5,216 nucleotides of DNA from contig JAFDAT010000272.1 in the NCBI GenBank assembly GCA_019313725.1, positions 1 through 5,216 of the forward strand, read 5' to 3'. Below the pieces are notes generated by a model. It saw only the letters and a program-made list of their open reading frames with translations, was not told where the DNA came from and made no database searches. Positions 1-5,216 of this stretch are shown here, in pieces (within the stretch, counting starts at the first letter, position 1; each line of letters begins with the position of its first letter). This DNA is from Deltaproteobacteria bacterium (GTDB lineage: Bacteria; Desulfobacterota; Desulfobacteria; Desulfobacterales; B30-G6). The position numbers were made by a program, and so were the translations under genes.

Positions 1-482
1 TTATCGGGGCACTCGGGCACCTCAAAAAAAAGGAGCGTTTTCACTTTATCCACCAGACTGGTATCGACGACAAGGGACGGATGAAAAAAGCCTATGCGGA
101 CAGCGACACCGGCAGTACGGTCAAAGCCTTCTTCACCGACATGGCGCAACAGTATCACACAGCAGATCTGATAATCTGCCGTGCCGGGGCAACAACCGTG
201 GCCGAAGTGACCGTATTGGGGAAGCCGGTAATATTCATCCCCTACCCGCACGCCGCAGATGACCATCAGCGACTGAATGCAGAAAGTCTGGTGCAGGCCG
301 GGGCATCGGAAATGATTCAACAGAAAGACCTGGATGGAAAGTTGCTGGCGCACCGAATCGAGTATTACGCGGATTCACCTGAAAAACTCGCTCAAATGGG
401 CGTCCGGGCGTCCAGACTGGGTCGTCCCGATGCAGCCAGAACTATTGTGGATGATATGTATGCACTCATTAACAAAGGGTAG
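1..482 (+). CDS. murG: MurG, lipid II-forming GlcNAc transferase, C-terminal part (5' end outside window)
   Basis: The reading frame is already open at the left edge (first whole codon at 3) and ends with TAG at 480-482, giving about 159 residues of a protein that is usually about 360 long. The ATG at 81 is internal, not the start, because the frame upstream reads well as MurG (HFIHQTG just before it). MurG moves GlcNAc from UDP-GlcNAc onto lipid I at the inner face of the cytoplasmic membrane, giving lipid II. The part seen is the C-terminal Rossmann-like domain of this GT-B (family GT28) enzyme. It holds the UDP-GlcNAc site: CRAGATTVAE at about 177-206, followed by LGKPVIFIPYPHAADDHQ and the NAE segment. 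The Glu of TVAE matches the sugar-nucleotide-contacting Glu of E. coli MurG. The tail is complete, with no frameshift. The next gene is murC, after an unusually wide 199-base gap. Confidence 0.97.
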   Translation, partial: IGALGHLKKKERFHFIHQTGIDDKGRMKKAYADSDTGSTVKAFFTDMAQQYHTADLIICRAGATTVAEVTVLGKPVIFIPYPHAADDHQRLNAESLVQAGASEMIQQKDLDGKLLAHRIEYYADSPEKLAQMGVRASRLGRPDAARTIVDDMYALINKG

Positions 483-535
483 AGGATAAAGAATTATTGG
501 GAAATAAACCTAAAGAGCAACTTACTATTATAAAT

Positions 536-670
536 CGTTTTACGTTTTAGGTGTTAGGTTTTATGTGGCAGTAGGCATTGATTCTTCATAGCCAAGAGCC
601 ACTAACCAAGAACAAAGCGGCAATATCCGCAGGGTGCCCACCTAAAACGTAAATCATAAAACGTAAGACG
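536..670. repeat. Inverted pair of 7-base-repeat arms (possible small mobile or palindromic element)
   Basis: The left arm, 536-563, is four consecutive 7-base units: CGTTTTA twice, then GGTGTTA and GGTTTTA. The right arm, read on the - strand from 670 down to 643, is CGTCTTA, CGTTTTA, TGATTTA and CGTTTTA, followed by GGTGGGC at 642-636. The longest perfect inverted match is 15 bases, TTTACGTTTTAGGTG at 539-553 against 639-653. The word TTACGTTTTA occurs three times, at 540-549 on + and at 643-652 and 657-666 on -. The arms enclose about 80 bases with no open frame. All this is read directly from the sequence. That it is a dispersed family of miniature elements, rather than a one-off structure, is inference. 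The 85-base gap between the perfect arms argues against a terminator. Confidence 0.75.
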
Positions 671-681
671 AGTAGGCAACC
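671..681 (+). promoter_or_regulatory. Weak ribosome binding site and leader of murC
   Basis: AGTAGG at 671-676 leaves 5 bases before the murC ATG and is only a partial match to the Shine-Dalgarno consensus. It lies directly after the outer end of the repeat arm, so the ribosome binding region abuts the repeat. Confidence 0.5.
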
Positions 682-2049
682 ATGTACCATGAAAAATATC
701 ATATCCATTTTGTAGGCATCGGCGGCATCGGCATGAGCGGCATAGCGGAACTGCTGATCAATCTCGGCTATTTAGTGTCAGGCTCCGACCTCAAAACCTC
801 GGACCTCACCAGACGGCTCGTGAAACTGGGTGGCACCGTCTATGCGGGCCACCGCGAGGATCAGGTCAAGGGTGCTGATGTCGTGGTCATTTCTTCTGCG
901 GTAGGCAGTACCAACCCGGAAGTAATCGCCGCCGAACAGGCCTCGATCCCGGTCATTCCGAGAGCGGAAATGCTCGCTGAGCTGATGCGCTTAAAATACA
1001 GCGTCGCCATAGCCGGTGCCCACGGCAAAACATCCACGACCTCCATCGTCGCCTCGGTGCTTGCCCGCGGAGGCTTCGACCCGACGGTCGTGATCGGTGG
1101 CAAGCTCAAAAGCATCGGTTCCAATGCACTGCTGGGCCAGGGCGATTTTATCGTCGCCGAAGCGGATGAAAGTGACGGCTCCTTTCTTAAGATGTCTCCA
1201 GCCATCGCTGTAGTGACCAACATTGACCGTGAGCACCTGGACCACTACTCAGATCTTGAAACCATAAAATCGGCTTTTCTAAGCTTTATCGACAGAATCC
1301 CCTTCTATGGTCTTGCCGTTCTCTGCCTGGACAACGAACACGTCCAGGACATCATCCCCATGGTCAGGAAACGCTATATGACCTACGGAATGACATCACA
1401 GGCTGATATTCAAGCCAAAAAGGTGTCTTTCAAAGGCTTGAAAAGTTATTTTACGGTTTCTTTTCAGGACAAGGAACTCGGCCGGGTCGAGCTCAACCTC
1501 CCCGGAATGCACAACGTATACAACGCCATGGCCAGCATTGCCGTGGGAATCGAACTCAATATGCCCTTTGACGTGATCAAGGGGGCCCTTGAAAGCGTCG
1601 AGGGTGTTCAACGCCGCCTGGAAATAAAGGGAGAAATCCAGGGCGCCACGGTGATCGACGACTACGGGCATCATCCCACGGAGATCAAAGCCACTCTCCA
1701 GGCGCTCAGGGATGCCTGGCCCGACAGGCGCAAAGTCATCGTGTTCCAACCCCACAGGTATACCAGGACCCGGGATCTGTTTGACGAGTTCACGCGCGCA
1801 TTTTATCAGTCCGACCTGCTTTTGGTAATGCCCATCTACGCGGCCGGTGAAGATAAAATAGACGGTGTGGATGGGCACGACCTGTGCGAGGATATCATGG
1901 CGCACGGACACAAGCAGGTGATCTGCGTCAAGAGTATGGAAGAAGCGGTAACCTGCCTGCAGACGCATATTGCCGCCAATGATATCGTTCTCACGCTCGG
2001 AGCGGGGGACGTCTGGATGGTCGGAAAAAAACTGCTGGAGACACGCTGA
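682..2049 (+). CDS. murC: MurC, UDP-N-acetylmuramate--L-alanine ligase
   Basis: Cytoplasmic ATP-dependent ligase that joins L-Ala to UDP-MurNAc, the first step of the stem peptide. At 455 residues it has normal length for the family. The N-terminal Rossmann domain opens with HIHFVGIGGIGMSGIAE (7-23), the nucleotide-sugar binding loop. The central Mur ligase domain has the ATP P-loop AGAHGKTSTT (111-120), the EADESDGSF segment (160-168) with the catalytic/Mg-binding acid, and NIDREHLDHY (180-189). LPGMHNVYNA (273-282) follows. The C-terminal domain has DDYGHHPTEI (326-335), QPHRYTRT (356-363) and LTLGAGD (437-443). The P-loop differs slightly from the common GTHGKTTTT wording but keeps the key Gly-Lys-Thr. 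The ATG at 682 is chosen because MYHEKYHIHFVGIGG matches the usual MurC start. The TGA stop shares its A with the ATG of murB, which implies translational coupling. Confidence 0.98.
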   Translation: MYHEKYHIHFVGIGGIGMSGIAELLINLGYLVSGSDLKTSDLTRRLVKLGGTVYAGHREDQVKGADVVVISSAVGSTNPEVIAAEQASIPVIPRAEMLAELMRLKYSVAIAGAHGKTSTTSIVASVLARGGFDPTVVIGGKLKSIGSNALLGQGDFIVAEADESDGSFLKMSPAIAVVTNIDREHLDHYSDLETIKSAFLSFIDRIPFYGLAVLCLDNEHVQDIIPMVRKRYMTYGMTSQADIQAKKVSFKGLKSYFTVSFQDKELGRVELNLPGMHNVYNAMASIAVGIELNMPFDVIKGALESVEGVQRRLEIKGEIQGATVIDDYGHHPTEIKATLQALRDAWPDRRKVIVFQPHRYTRTRDLFDEFTRAFYQSDLLLVMPIYAAGEDKIDGVDGHDLCEDIMAHGHKQVICVKSMEEAVTCLQTHIAANDIVLTLGAGDVWMVGKKLLETR

Positions 2050-2996
2050 TGCCGCTCAATCGGAAAGCCCGGACCTGGTTGACAGAATCCTATGCCGGAG
2101 ATGTCACTTTTGAAGAACCCATGTCGGACCACACCTCTTTTAAGGTGGGCGGGCCGGCGGATGCGCTTGTGAGACCGAAGAAAAGGGACGACCTCGTCCG
2201 GCTGGTCCGGTGGGCGTCCGAACATGGGATTACCTATATGCCAATAGGAGCAGGCAGCAACATTCTTGTCAGGGACAGCGGCATCCGGGGTATCGTGATT
2301 TTGCTGGACGGGTGTCTTCAAACGATTGCTGAAAAGAACCCGGCATCAGGGTACCCTGTGGTCGTGGCCGGAGCCGGTGTAAAGCTGCCGGCCCTTTGTG
2401 CATATGCACTGAAGCACGGGTTCAAGGGTTTCAATTTCATTCTGGGCATTCCAGGCACCGTGGGCGGCGGGTTACGGGTCAACGCGGGTGCGGGCGGCAG
2501 GAGCTTGGGGGATGTCGTCGAAACCGTCGGCCTGCTGATGCCCGACGGGTCCATCCGAACTTTGCAAAAAACGGATTTGCATTTTTCATACCGAAATTTG
2601 GATTGGCCGCCTGAATTGACTGCCGAACCCGGAAGTACGCCCATCATTCTGGAAGCAGATTTTTGTCTGAAACAGGCGGGCAAGCCCGGCATCAGACAGG
2701 AGGCTCGTCAGATATTGAAACTCAGAAATGCGCACCAGCCCTGGACGGCACCCAGTGCCGGGTGCATTTTTAAAAACCCCGTGGGTGATCGGTCAGCCGG
2801 GCAACTGATCGACATGGCCGGTTTGAAAGGTAAACGAATCGGTGATGCCCAAGTTTCACCAAAGCACGCCAACTTTATTGTCAACCGGGGACAGGCAACC
2901 GCCGGTGACATCCTGGCCCTGATGGATCTCATCAGAACCAGCGTATACGAACGCTATCGCATTAAACTCGAGGCAGAGGTCAGAATTGTTGGTTAA
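2049..2996 (+). CDS. murB: MurB, UDP-N-acetylenolpyruvoylglucosamine reductase, type II-like
   Basis: Cytoplasmic FAD enzyme that uses NADPH to reduce UDP-GlcNAc-enolpyruvate to UDP-MurNAc, the substrate of MurC. It has 315 residues. The FAD-binding part includes NHTS-type HTSFKVGG (28-35), GAGSNILVRDSG (67-78) and GIPGTVGGGLRVNAGA (133-148). Arg182 in FSYR corresponds to the active-site Arg. PSAGCIFKNP (235-244) puts Cys239 where E. coli has the proton-donating Ser229. LEAEVRIVG at the C-terminus supplies the catalytic Glu, probably Glu310. Only 57 residues separate Arg182 from Cys239, against 70 in E. coli, which fits a type II enzyme without the Tyr loop. GGAG at 2037-2040 is a good ribosome binding site 8 bases before the ATG, which overlaps the murC stop by one base. 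Some motif positions are non-consensus (NAGAGG, YRNL), but the protein looks intact. Confidence 0.97.
   Translation: MPLNRKARTWLTESYAGDVTFEEPMSDHTSFKVGGPADALVRPKKRDDLVRLVRWASEHGITYMPIGAGSNILVRDSGIRGIVILLDGCLQTIAEKNPASGYPVVVAGAGVKLPALCAYALKHGFKGFNFILGIPGTVGGGLRVNAGAGGRSLGDVVETVGLLMPDGSIRTLQKTDLHFSYRNLDWPPELTAEPGSTPIILEADFCLKQAGKPGIRQEARQILKLRNAHQPWTAPSAGCIFKNPVGDRSAGQLIDMAGLKGKRIGDAQVSPKHANFIVNRGQATAGDILALMDLIRTSVYERYRIKLEAEVRIVG
2975..2985 (+). promoter_or_regulatory. Ribosome binding site that supports the TTG start of ftsQ
   Basis: AGAGGT at 2975-2980 lies inside the end of murB, with the core GAGG ending 6 bases before the TTG at 2986. It is the main reason for choosing this rare start codon over later in-frame GTG and TTG codons. 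Confidence 0.65.
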
Positions 2997-3849
2997 AAAG
3001 AAGAAAAAAAGAGCCAAAAAGAATTACTACAAAAACAGCGGGGCCAAAAAACGTGCCGGCATCCTGATCTCTGTGGGAGGCGTGTTGAAAATATCATCCC
3101 TGTTTGTCGCCGTGGTCCTCATGAGCTTTGCATTTATTTTCGGCTACGACCTGCTGACCCAGTCCGATTTTTTCAGCGCTGCTAAGATTACCGTAACCGG
3201 CTTCGATCGGTTATCGCGTCAGCAGGTGATCGACCACGCCAAGGTCTATCCCGGCAAAAATATATTTTCAATCAACCTGACCACCACGCGCAAACGGCTG
3301 CTGGCCCACCCCTGGATCCGGGAAGCCGAAGTCAGCAGAGAAATCCCTTCAGGACTCGCCATTCGTGTAAAGGAGCACATTCCTCTGGCCATCATCGATA
3401 TGAACCACCGCTTCCTCATCGACAGGTCCGGAATAATATTCAAGGAATGGGATGAAGGCGATCCTGCAGACCTTCCGGTCATTGCGGGTCTGAACATCTC
3501 TGATCTGAAGGTCGGCAACGGCCCATTCAGCCGGTCGTTCAGCGCCATCATGTCGGTATTGAAACTCGGCCAGGCCAACGGCAGCACGATCCCCATCGAA
3601 CGGATCAGCAAAATAGAGGTGGACAGGGACATCGGCCTGACAATCCAGGTGAAAGATAAAATGGGTAAAATCCATTTGGGGTATAACGACTATCCCAGCA
3701 AATACAAAATACTCGCGAAGGTCTTCGTCTATTTTCAAAACAACAGCGGCAGCTTAACCTTCCGCTCGATCGATCTGAACAACCCCAACCGTATCGTGGT
3801 CAACATGGATACGAAAGCGTCGCCCGCCATGGGTCAAAAGGAGGTGTAA
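2986..3849 (+). CDS. ftsQ: FtsQ, divisome protein with POTRA domain (FtsQ/DivIB family)
   Basis: Single-pass inner-membrane protein of the divisome. In E. coli it binds FtsB and FtsL and links the Z-ring to septal wall synthesis; neither partner gene is in this window. It has 287 residues. A short cytoplasmic tail is very basic (about 13 Lys/Arg in the first 23 residues), as the positive-inside rule predicts. One membrane helix spans about 34-56. The periplasmic POTRA domain runs about 65-133 (from AAKITVTGFDRLS to LAIRVKEHIPLAII) and contains the family signature GKNIFSINL and HPWIREAEVSREIP. The FtsQ beta domain follows (about 134-270) with DRSGIIF and LPVIAG. The start is TTG at 2986, overlapping murB by 11 bases, with AGAGGT well placed upstream. 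A start at 3085 would remove the basic tail and is less likely. No ddl gene lies between murB and ftsQ, unlike in E. coli. Confidence 0.93.
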   Translation: MLVKKKKKRAKKNYYKNSGAKKRAGILISVGGVLKISSLFVAVVLMSFAFIFGYDLLTQSDFFSAAKITVTGFDRLSRQQVIDHAKVYPGKNIFSINLTTTRKRLLAHPWIREAEVSREIPSGLAIRVKEHIPLAIIDMNHRFLIDRSGIIFKEWDEGDPADLPVIAGLNISDLKVGNGPFSRSFSAIMSVLKLGQANGSTIPIERISKIEVDRDIGLTIQVKDKMGKIHLGYNDYPSKYKILAKVFVYFQNNSGSLTFRSIDLNNPNRIVVNMDTKASPAMGQKEV

Positions 3850-3850
3850 A
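3838..3850 (+). promoter_or_regulatory. Strong ribosome binding site for ftsA
   Basis: AAGGAGGTG at 3838-3846 is a near-perfect Shine-Dalgarno sequence within the last codons of ftsQ, 6 bases before the GTG at 3851. It is the strongest ribosome binding site in the window and decides the GTG start. It suggests ftsA can be translated well despite the weaker start codon. Confidence 0.85.
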
Positions 3851-5077
3851 GTGCATGGGCAGGAGAATATAATTGTCGGACTGGATATAGGGACGACCAA
3901 AATATGCGCAGTGGTGGGAGAAGTGTCGCATGGAGAAATCAATATCATCGGCACCGGAACAAGCCCTTCCATAGGACTCCGCAAGGGTGTTGTCGTCAAC
4001 ATAGAATCTACCGTTGATTCCATAAAAAAAGCGGTTGAGGAAGCCGAACTCATGGCAGGATGCGAGATCTCATCCGTCTATGCCGGTATAGCGGGCGGGC
4101 ATATCACCGGTTTCAACAGCCGCGGAATTGTTGCCATAAAAGGAACGGAGATCACCCAGAGCGATGTCGACCGCGTCATCGATGCCGCCCGGGCCGTGGC
4201 CATTCCCATGGACCGTGAAGTCATCCATGTGCTGCCCCAGGAATATATCGTCGATGAACAGACAGGCATACAAAATCCTGTCGGGATGGCCGGTGTAAGG
4301 CTGGAGGCAAAAATCCATATCGTCACCGGTGCGGTGACATCAGCGCACAACATTGTAAAATGTGCCAACAGGTCGGGGCTCGATGTATGCGACATCGTCC
4401 TGGAATCGCTTGCCTCCGGTGAGGCTGTGTTGACCAGCGAGGAAAAAGAACTGGGTACCGCCCTCCTGGATCTCGGGGGCGGCACTTCGGATCTGGCCAT
4501 TTTCTCCGGGAAAAATATCAAGCACACTTTCGTCCTCTCCCTGGGGGGGAATAACCTGACCAACGATATCGCCATCGGTTTGCGGGCCCCGCTTGTGGAA
4601 GCCGAAAAAATCAAGACCAAATTCGGTACATGTCTATCCGCAAGTATTAACAGCGAGGAAACCATCGAAGTACCGGGCATGGGGGGGCGTGATCCCAGAA
4701 AGCTGCCCCGGCAGATCCTGGGTGAAATCCTGGAACCGCGCATGGAGGAGATATTTACGCTTGTGCGGCGGGAAATCTACCGTGCCGGCATGGAAAACAC
4801 CATCAATTCAGGTATCGTCATTACCGGCGGCACCGCCCTTCTGGACGGCATTATCGATGTTGCCGAGTCGATTTTCAATCTGCCGACCCGGTTAGGAAAG
4901 CCCAGCGGCATCAGTGGGCTCGTGGATGTCGTCAACAACCCCATGTATGCCACCGGCGTCGGGCTGGTGCTTTACGGTGCGCGAATGCAGCCGTCCAAAA
5001 AATTCAGGATAAGGGATAAAAATATATTCAATGGCATCATAAGCCGCATGAAAAAATGGTTTAAAGATGTCATTTAA
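3851..5077 (+). CDS. ftsA: FtsA, actin-like cell division protein
   Basis: Actin/Hsp70-fold ATPase that anchors the FtsZ ring to the inner face of the membrane and recruits later division proteins. It has 408 residues, close to the usual 410-420. Phosphate 1 loop: GLDIGTTK (10-17). The FtsA-specific SHS2 (1C) domain follows, about 84-160, with GHITGFNSRG and HVLPQEYIVD. Phosphate 2 loop: LDLGGGTSD (206-214). Then SLGGNNLTNDIAIGL (230-244) and the adenosine-binding segment GIVITGGTALLDG (321-333). The last 15 residues (NGIISRMKKWFKDVI) form the expected C-terminal amphipathic membrane-targeting helix, joined by a charged linker (PSKKFRIRDK). GTG at 3851 is the start, one base after the ftsQ stop. 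Two 7-G runs lie within the gene (4543-4549 and 4681-4687), but the frame is intact across both. ftsZ follows after 105 bases, the usual FtsA-FtsZ pairing. Confidence 0.98.
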   Translation: MHGQENIIVGLDIGTTKICAVVGEVSHGEINIIGTGTSPSIGLRKGVVVNIESTVDSIKKAVEEAELMAGCEISSVYAGIAGGHITGFNSRGIVAIKGTEITQSDVDRVIDAARAVAIPMDREVIHVLPQEYIVDEQTGIQNPVGMAGVRLEAKIHIVTGAVTSAHNIVKCANRSGLDVCDIVLESLASGEAVLTSEEKELGTALLDLGGGTSDLAIFSGKNIKHTFVLSLGGNNLTNDIAIGLRAPLVEAEKIKTKFGTCLSASINSEETIEVPGMGGRDPRKLPRQILGEILEPRMEEIFTLVRREIYRAGMENTINSGIVITGGTALLDGIIDVAESIFNLPTRLGKPSGISGLVDVVNNPMYATGVGLVLYGARMQPSKKFRIRDKNIFNGIISRMKKWFKDVI

Positions 5078-5182
5078 TTAAAATTGAAACCTGCGGTCAG
5101 AATGTGTTCGCCGTTTAAAGGGAACATACCAAATTTTTTAACACTAGCTTAAGATGTTGTTAACCATTCAAAAGGGGGGGAA
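5078..5182 (+). promoter_or_regulatory. ftsA-ftsZ spacer, ftsZ leader
   Basis: An AT-rich 105-base non-coding spacer before ftsZ. It contains a 6-base inverted pair, TTAACA (5138-5143) and TGTTAA (5158-5163), 14 bases apart, and a T6 run at 5134-5139. No hairpin precedes the T run in terminator fashion. I cannot find a convincing -35/-10 pair: TTGAAA at 5084 has no -10 at 16-18 bases, and TAAGAT at 5150 has no good -35. Extra ftsZ promoters are known in this position in other bacteria, so one is plausible here but is not shown by the sequence. Confidence 0.4.
5170..5182 (+). promoter_or_regulatory. G-run ribosome binding site of ftsZ
   Basis: Four A residues followed by seven G residues (5174-5180) end two bases before the ATG at 5183. 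Pairing of the AAGGGG part with 16S rRNA would leave a usable spacing of about 5 bases. The run has no internal A, so pairing is less specific than with a normal GGAGG. Confidence 0.6.
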
Positions 5183-5216
5183 ATGTTTACTTACGTTGAA
5201 AATGACAAATCGGCTA
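5183..5216 (+). CDS. ftsZ: FtsZ, tubulin-like division GTPase, N-terminal 11 codons (3' end outside window)
   Basis: Only MFTYVENDKSA plus one base is present. The call rests on three things: the position directly after ftsA, a purine-rich ribosome binding site just upstream, and an N-terminus of the form MF-x-x-x-E-N-x-x-x-A that commonly precedes the AKIKVIGVGG motif of FtsZ in this part of the bacterial tree. FtsZ polymerises with GTP into the ring that organises septation, and FtsA upstream is its membrane anchor. The GTP-binding motifs would lie beyond the window and cannot be checked here. Confidence 0.88.
   Translation, partial: MFTYVENDKSA

Larger units (their letters stand above)
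483..681. other. Non-coding gap between murG and murC
   Basis: This 199-base spacer is AT-richer than the flanking genes and holds no credible gene. Its right two thirds are taken up by the heptad-arm repeat described separately. Positions 483-535 show no hairpin followed by T residues, so no intrinsic terminator for murG is visible. TATAAA-like words lie at 526-534, but no -35 box lies at a suitable distance. Inside the centre of the repeat there is a small GCGG/CCGC hairpin (617-620 with 627-630, 6-base loop) and a direct repeat CCAAGA (592-597 and 606-611). The neighbouring genes downstream are packed with no gaps, so this spacer is out of character for the cluster. Confidence 0.8.

Noticed and set aside
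81..83. ATG at 81 as the start of a separate small gene
   Set aside because: The frame upstream of it is open to the window edge and reads as MurG, and the downstream sequence is the MurG C-terminal domain, so this is an internal Met.
526..534. TATAAA-like -10 box before murC
   Set aside because: No -35-like hexamer lies 16-18 bases upstream. TTGGGA at 497-502 is too far away, so the match is expected by chance in AT-rich DNA.
539..653. The murG-murC inverted repeat as an intrinsic terminator
   Set aside because: The perfect arms are 85 bases apart, AT-rich, and not followed by a T run, so they do not fit a Rho-independent terminator.
1396..1968. A 190-codon open frame on the - strand inside murC
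   Set aside because: It is fully antisense to conserved MurC motifs, with no family resemblance and no separate context. The same applies to the other antisense frames in murB and ftsQ.
4078..4743. A 221-codon open frame on the - strand inside ftsA
   Set aside because: It lies wholly opposite a well-supported ftsA, has a low-complexity Ser/Pro/Arg-rich translation and no recognisable motif. It is a shadow of the GC-biased coding strand.
5106..5125. GTTC/GAAC inverted pair in the ftsA-ftsZ spacer
   Set aside because: Only four paired bases, with mismatches further in, so it is too weak for a hairpin or operator call.

Overview
The window is a stretch of a division and cell wall (dcw) cluster. 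All genes are on the + strand, in the order murG (3' part only), murC, murB, ftsQ, ftsA, ftsZ (first 11 codons only). The gene order, the short type II-like MurB, the lack of a ddl gene between murB and ftsQ, and the protein wording (for example the FtsZ N-terminus MFTYVENDKSA and the lysine-rich FtsQ N-terminus) suggest a Gram-negative bacterium of the former Deltaproteobacteria, probably Desulfobacterota close to Desulfobacterales. That placement is an inference from remembered family patterns, not from a search.

Layout: positions 1-482 are the C-terminal half of MurG, the lipid II-forming glycosyltransferase. Positions 483-681 are a non-coding gap that carries an unusual repeat structure (536-670). 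murC (682-2049), murB (2049-2996), ftsQ (2986-3849) and ftsA (3851-5077) then follow with almost no space: a 1-base overlap, an 11-base overlap and a 1-base gap. They look like one translationally coupled transcription unit. A 105-base spacer (5078-5182) separates ftsA from ftsZ, which starts at 5183 and runs off the end.

How the genes work together: MurB and MurC make UDP-MurNAc and add its first amino acid (L-Ala) in the cytoplasm. MurG adds GlcNAc to lipid I at the inner face of the membrane. FtsZ forms the division ring, FtsA ties it to the membrane, and FtsQ (with its usual partners FtsB and FtsL, not in this window) links the ring to septal wall synthesis.

The genes themselves are ordinary core genes, and I see no undescribed protein system. 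The item most worth a second look is the murG-murC gap. It holds two inverted arms, each built of about four 7-base units resembling CGTTTTA, enclosing a roughly 80-base centre and ending 11 bases before the murC start codon. Smaller points are non-consensus residues in MurB, three 7-G runs (one serving as the ftsZ ribosome binding site), and a TTG start for ftsQ inside murB.
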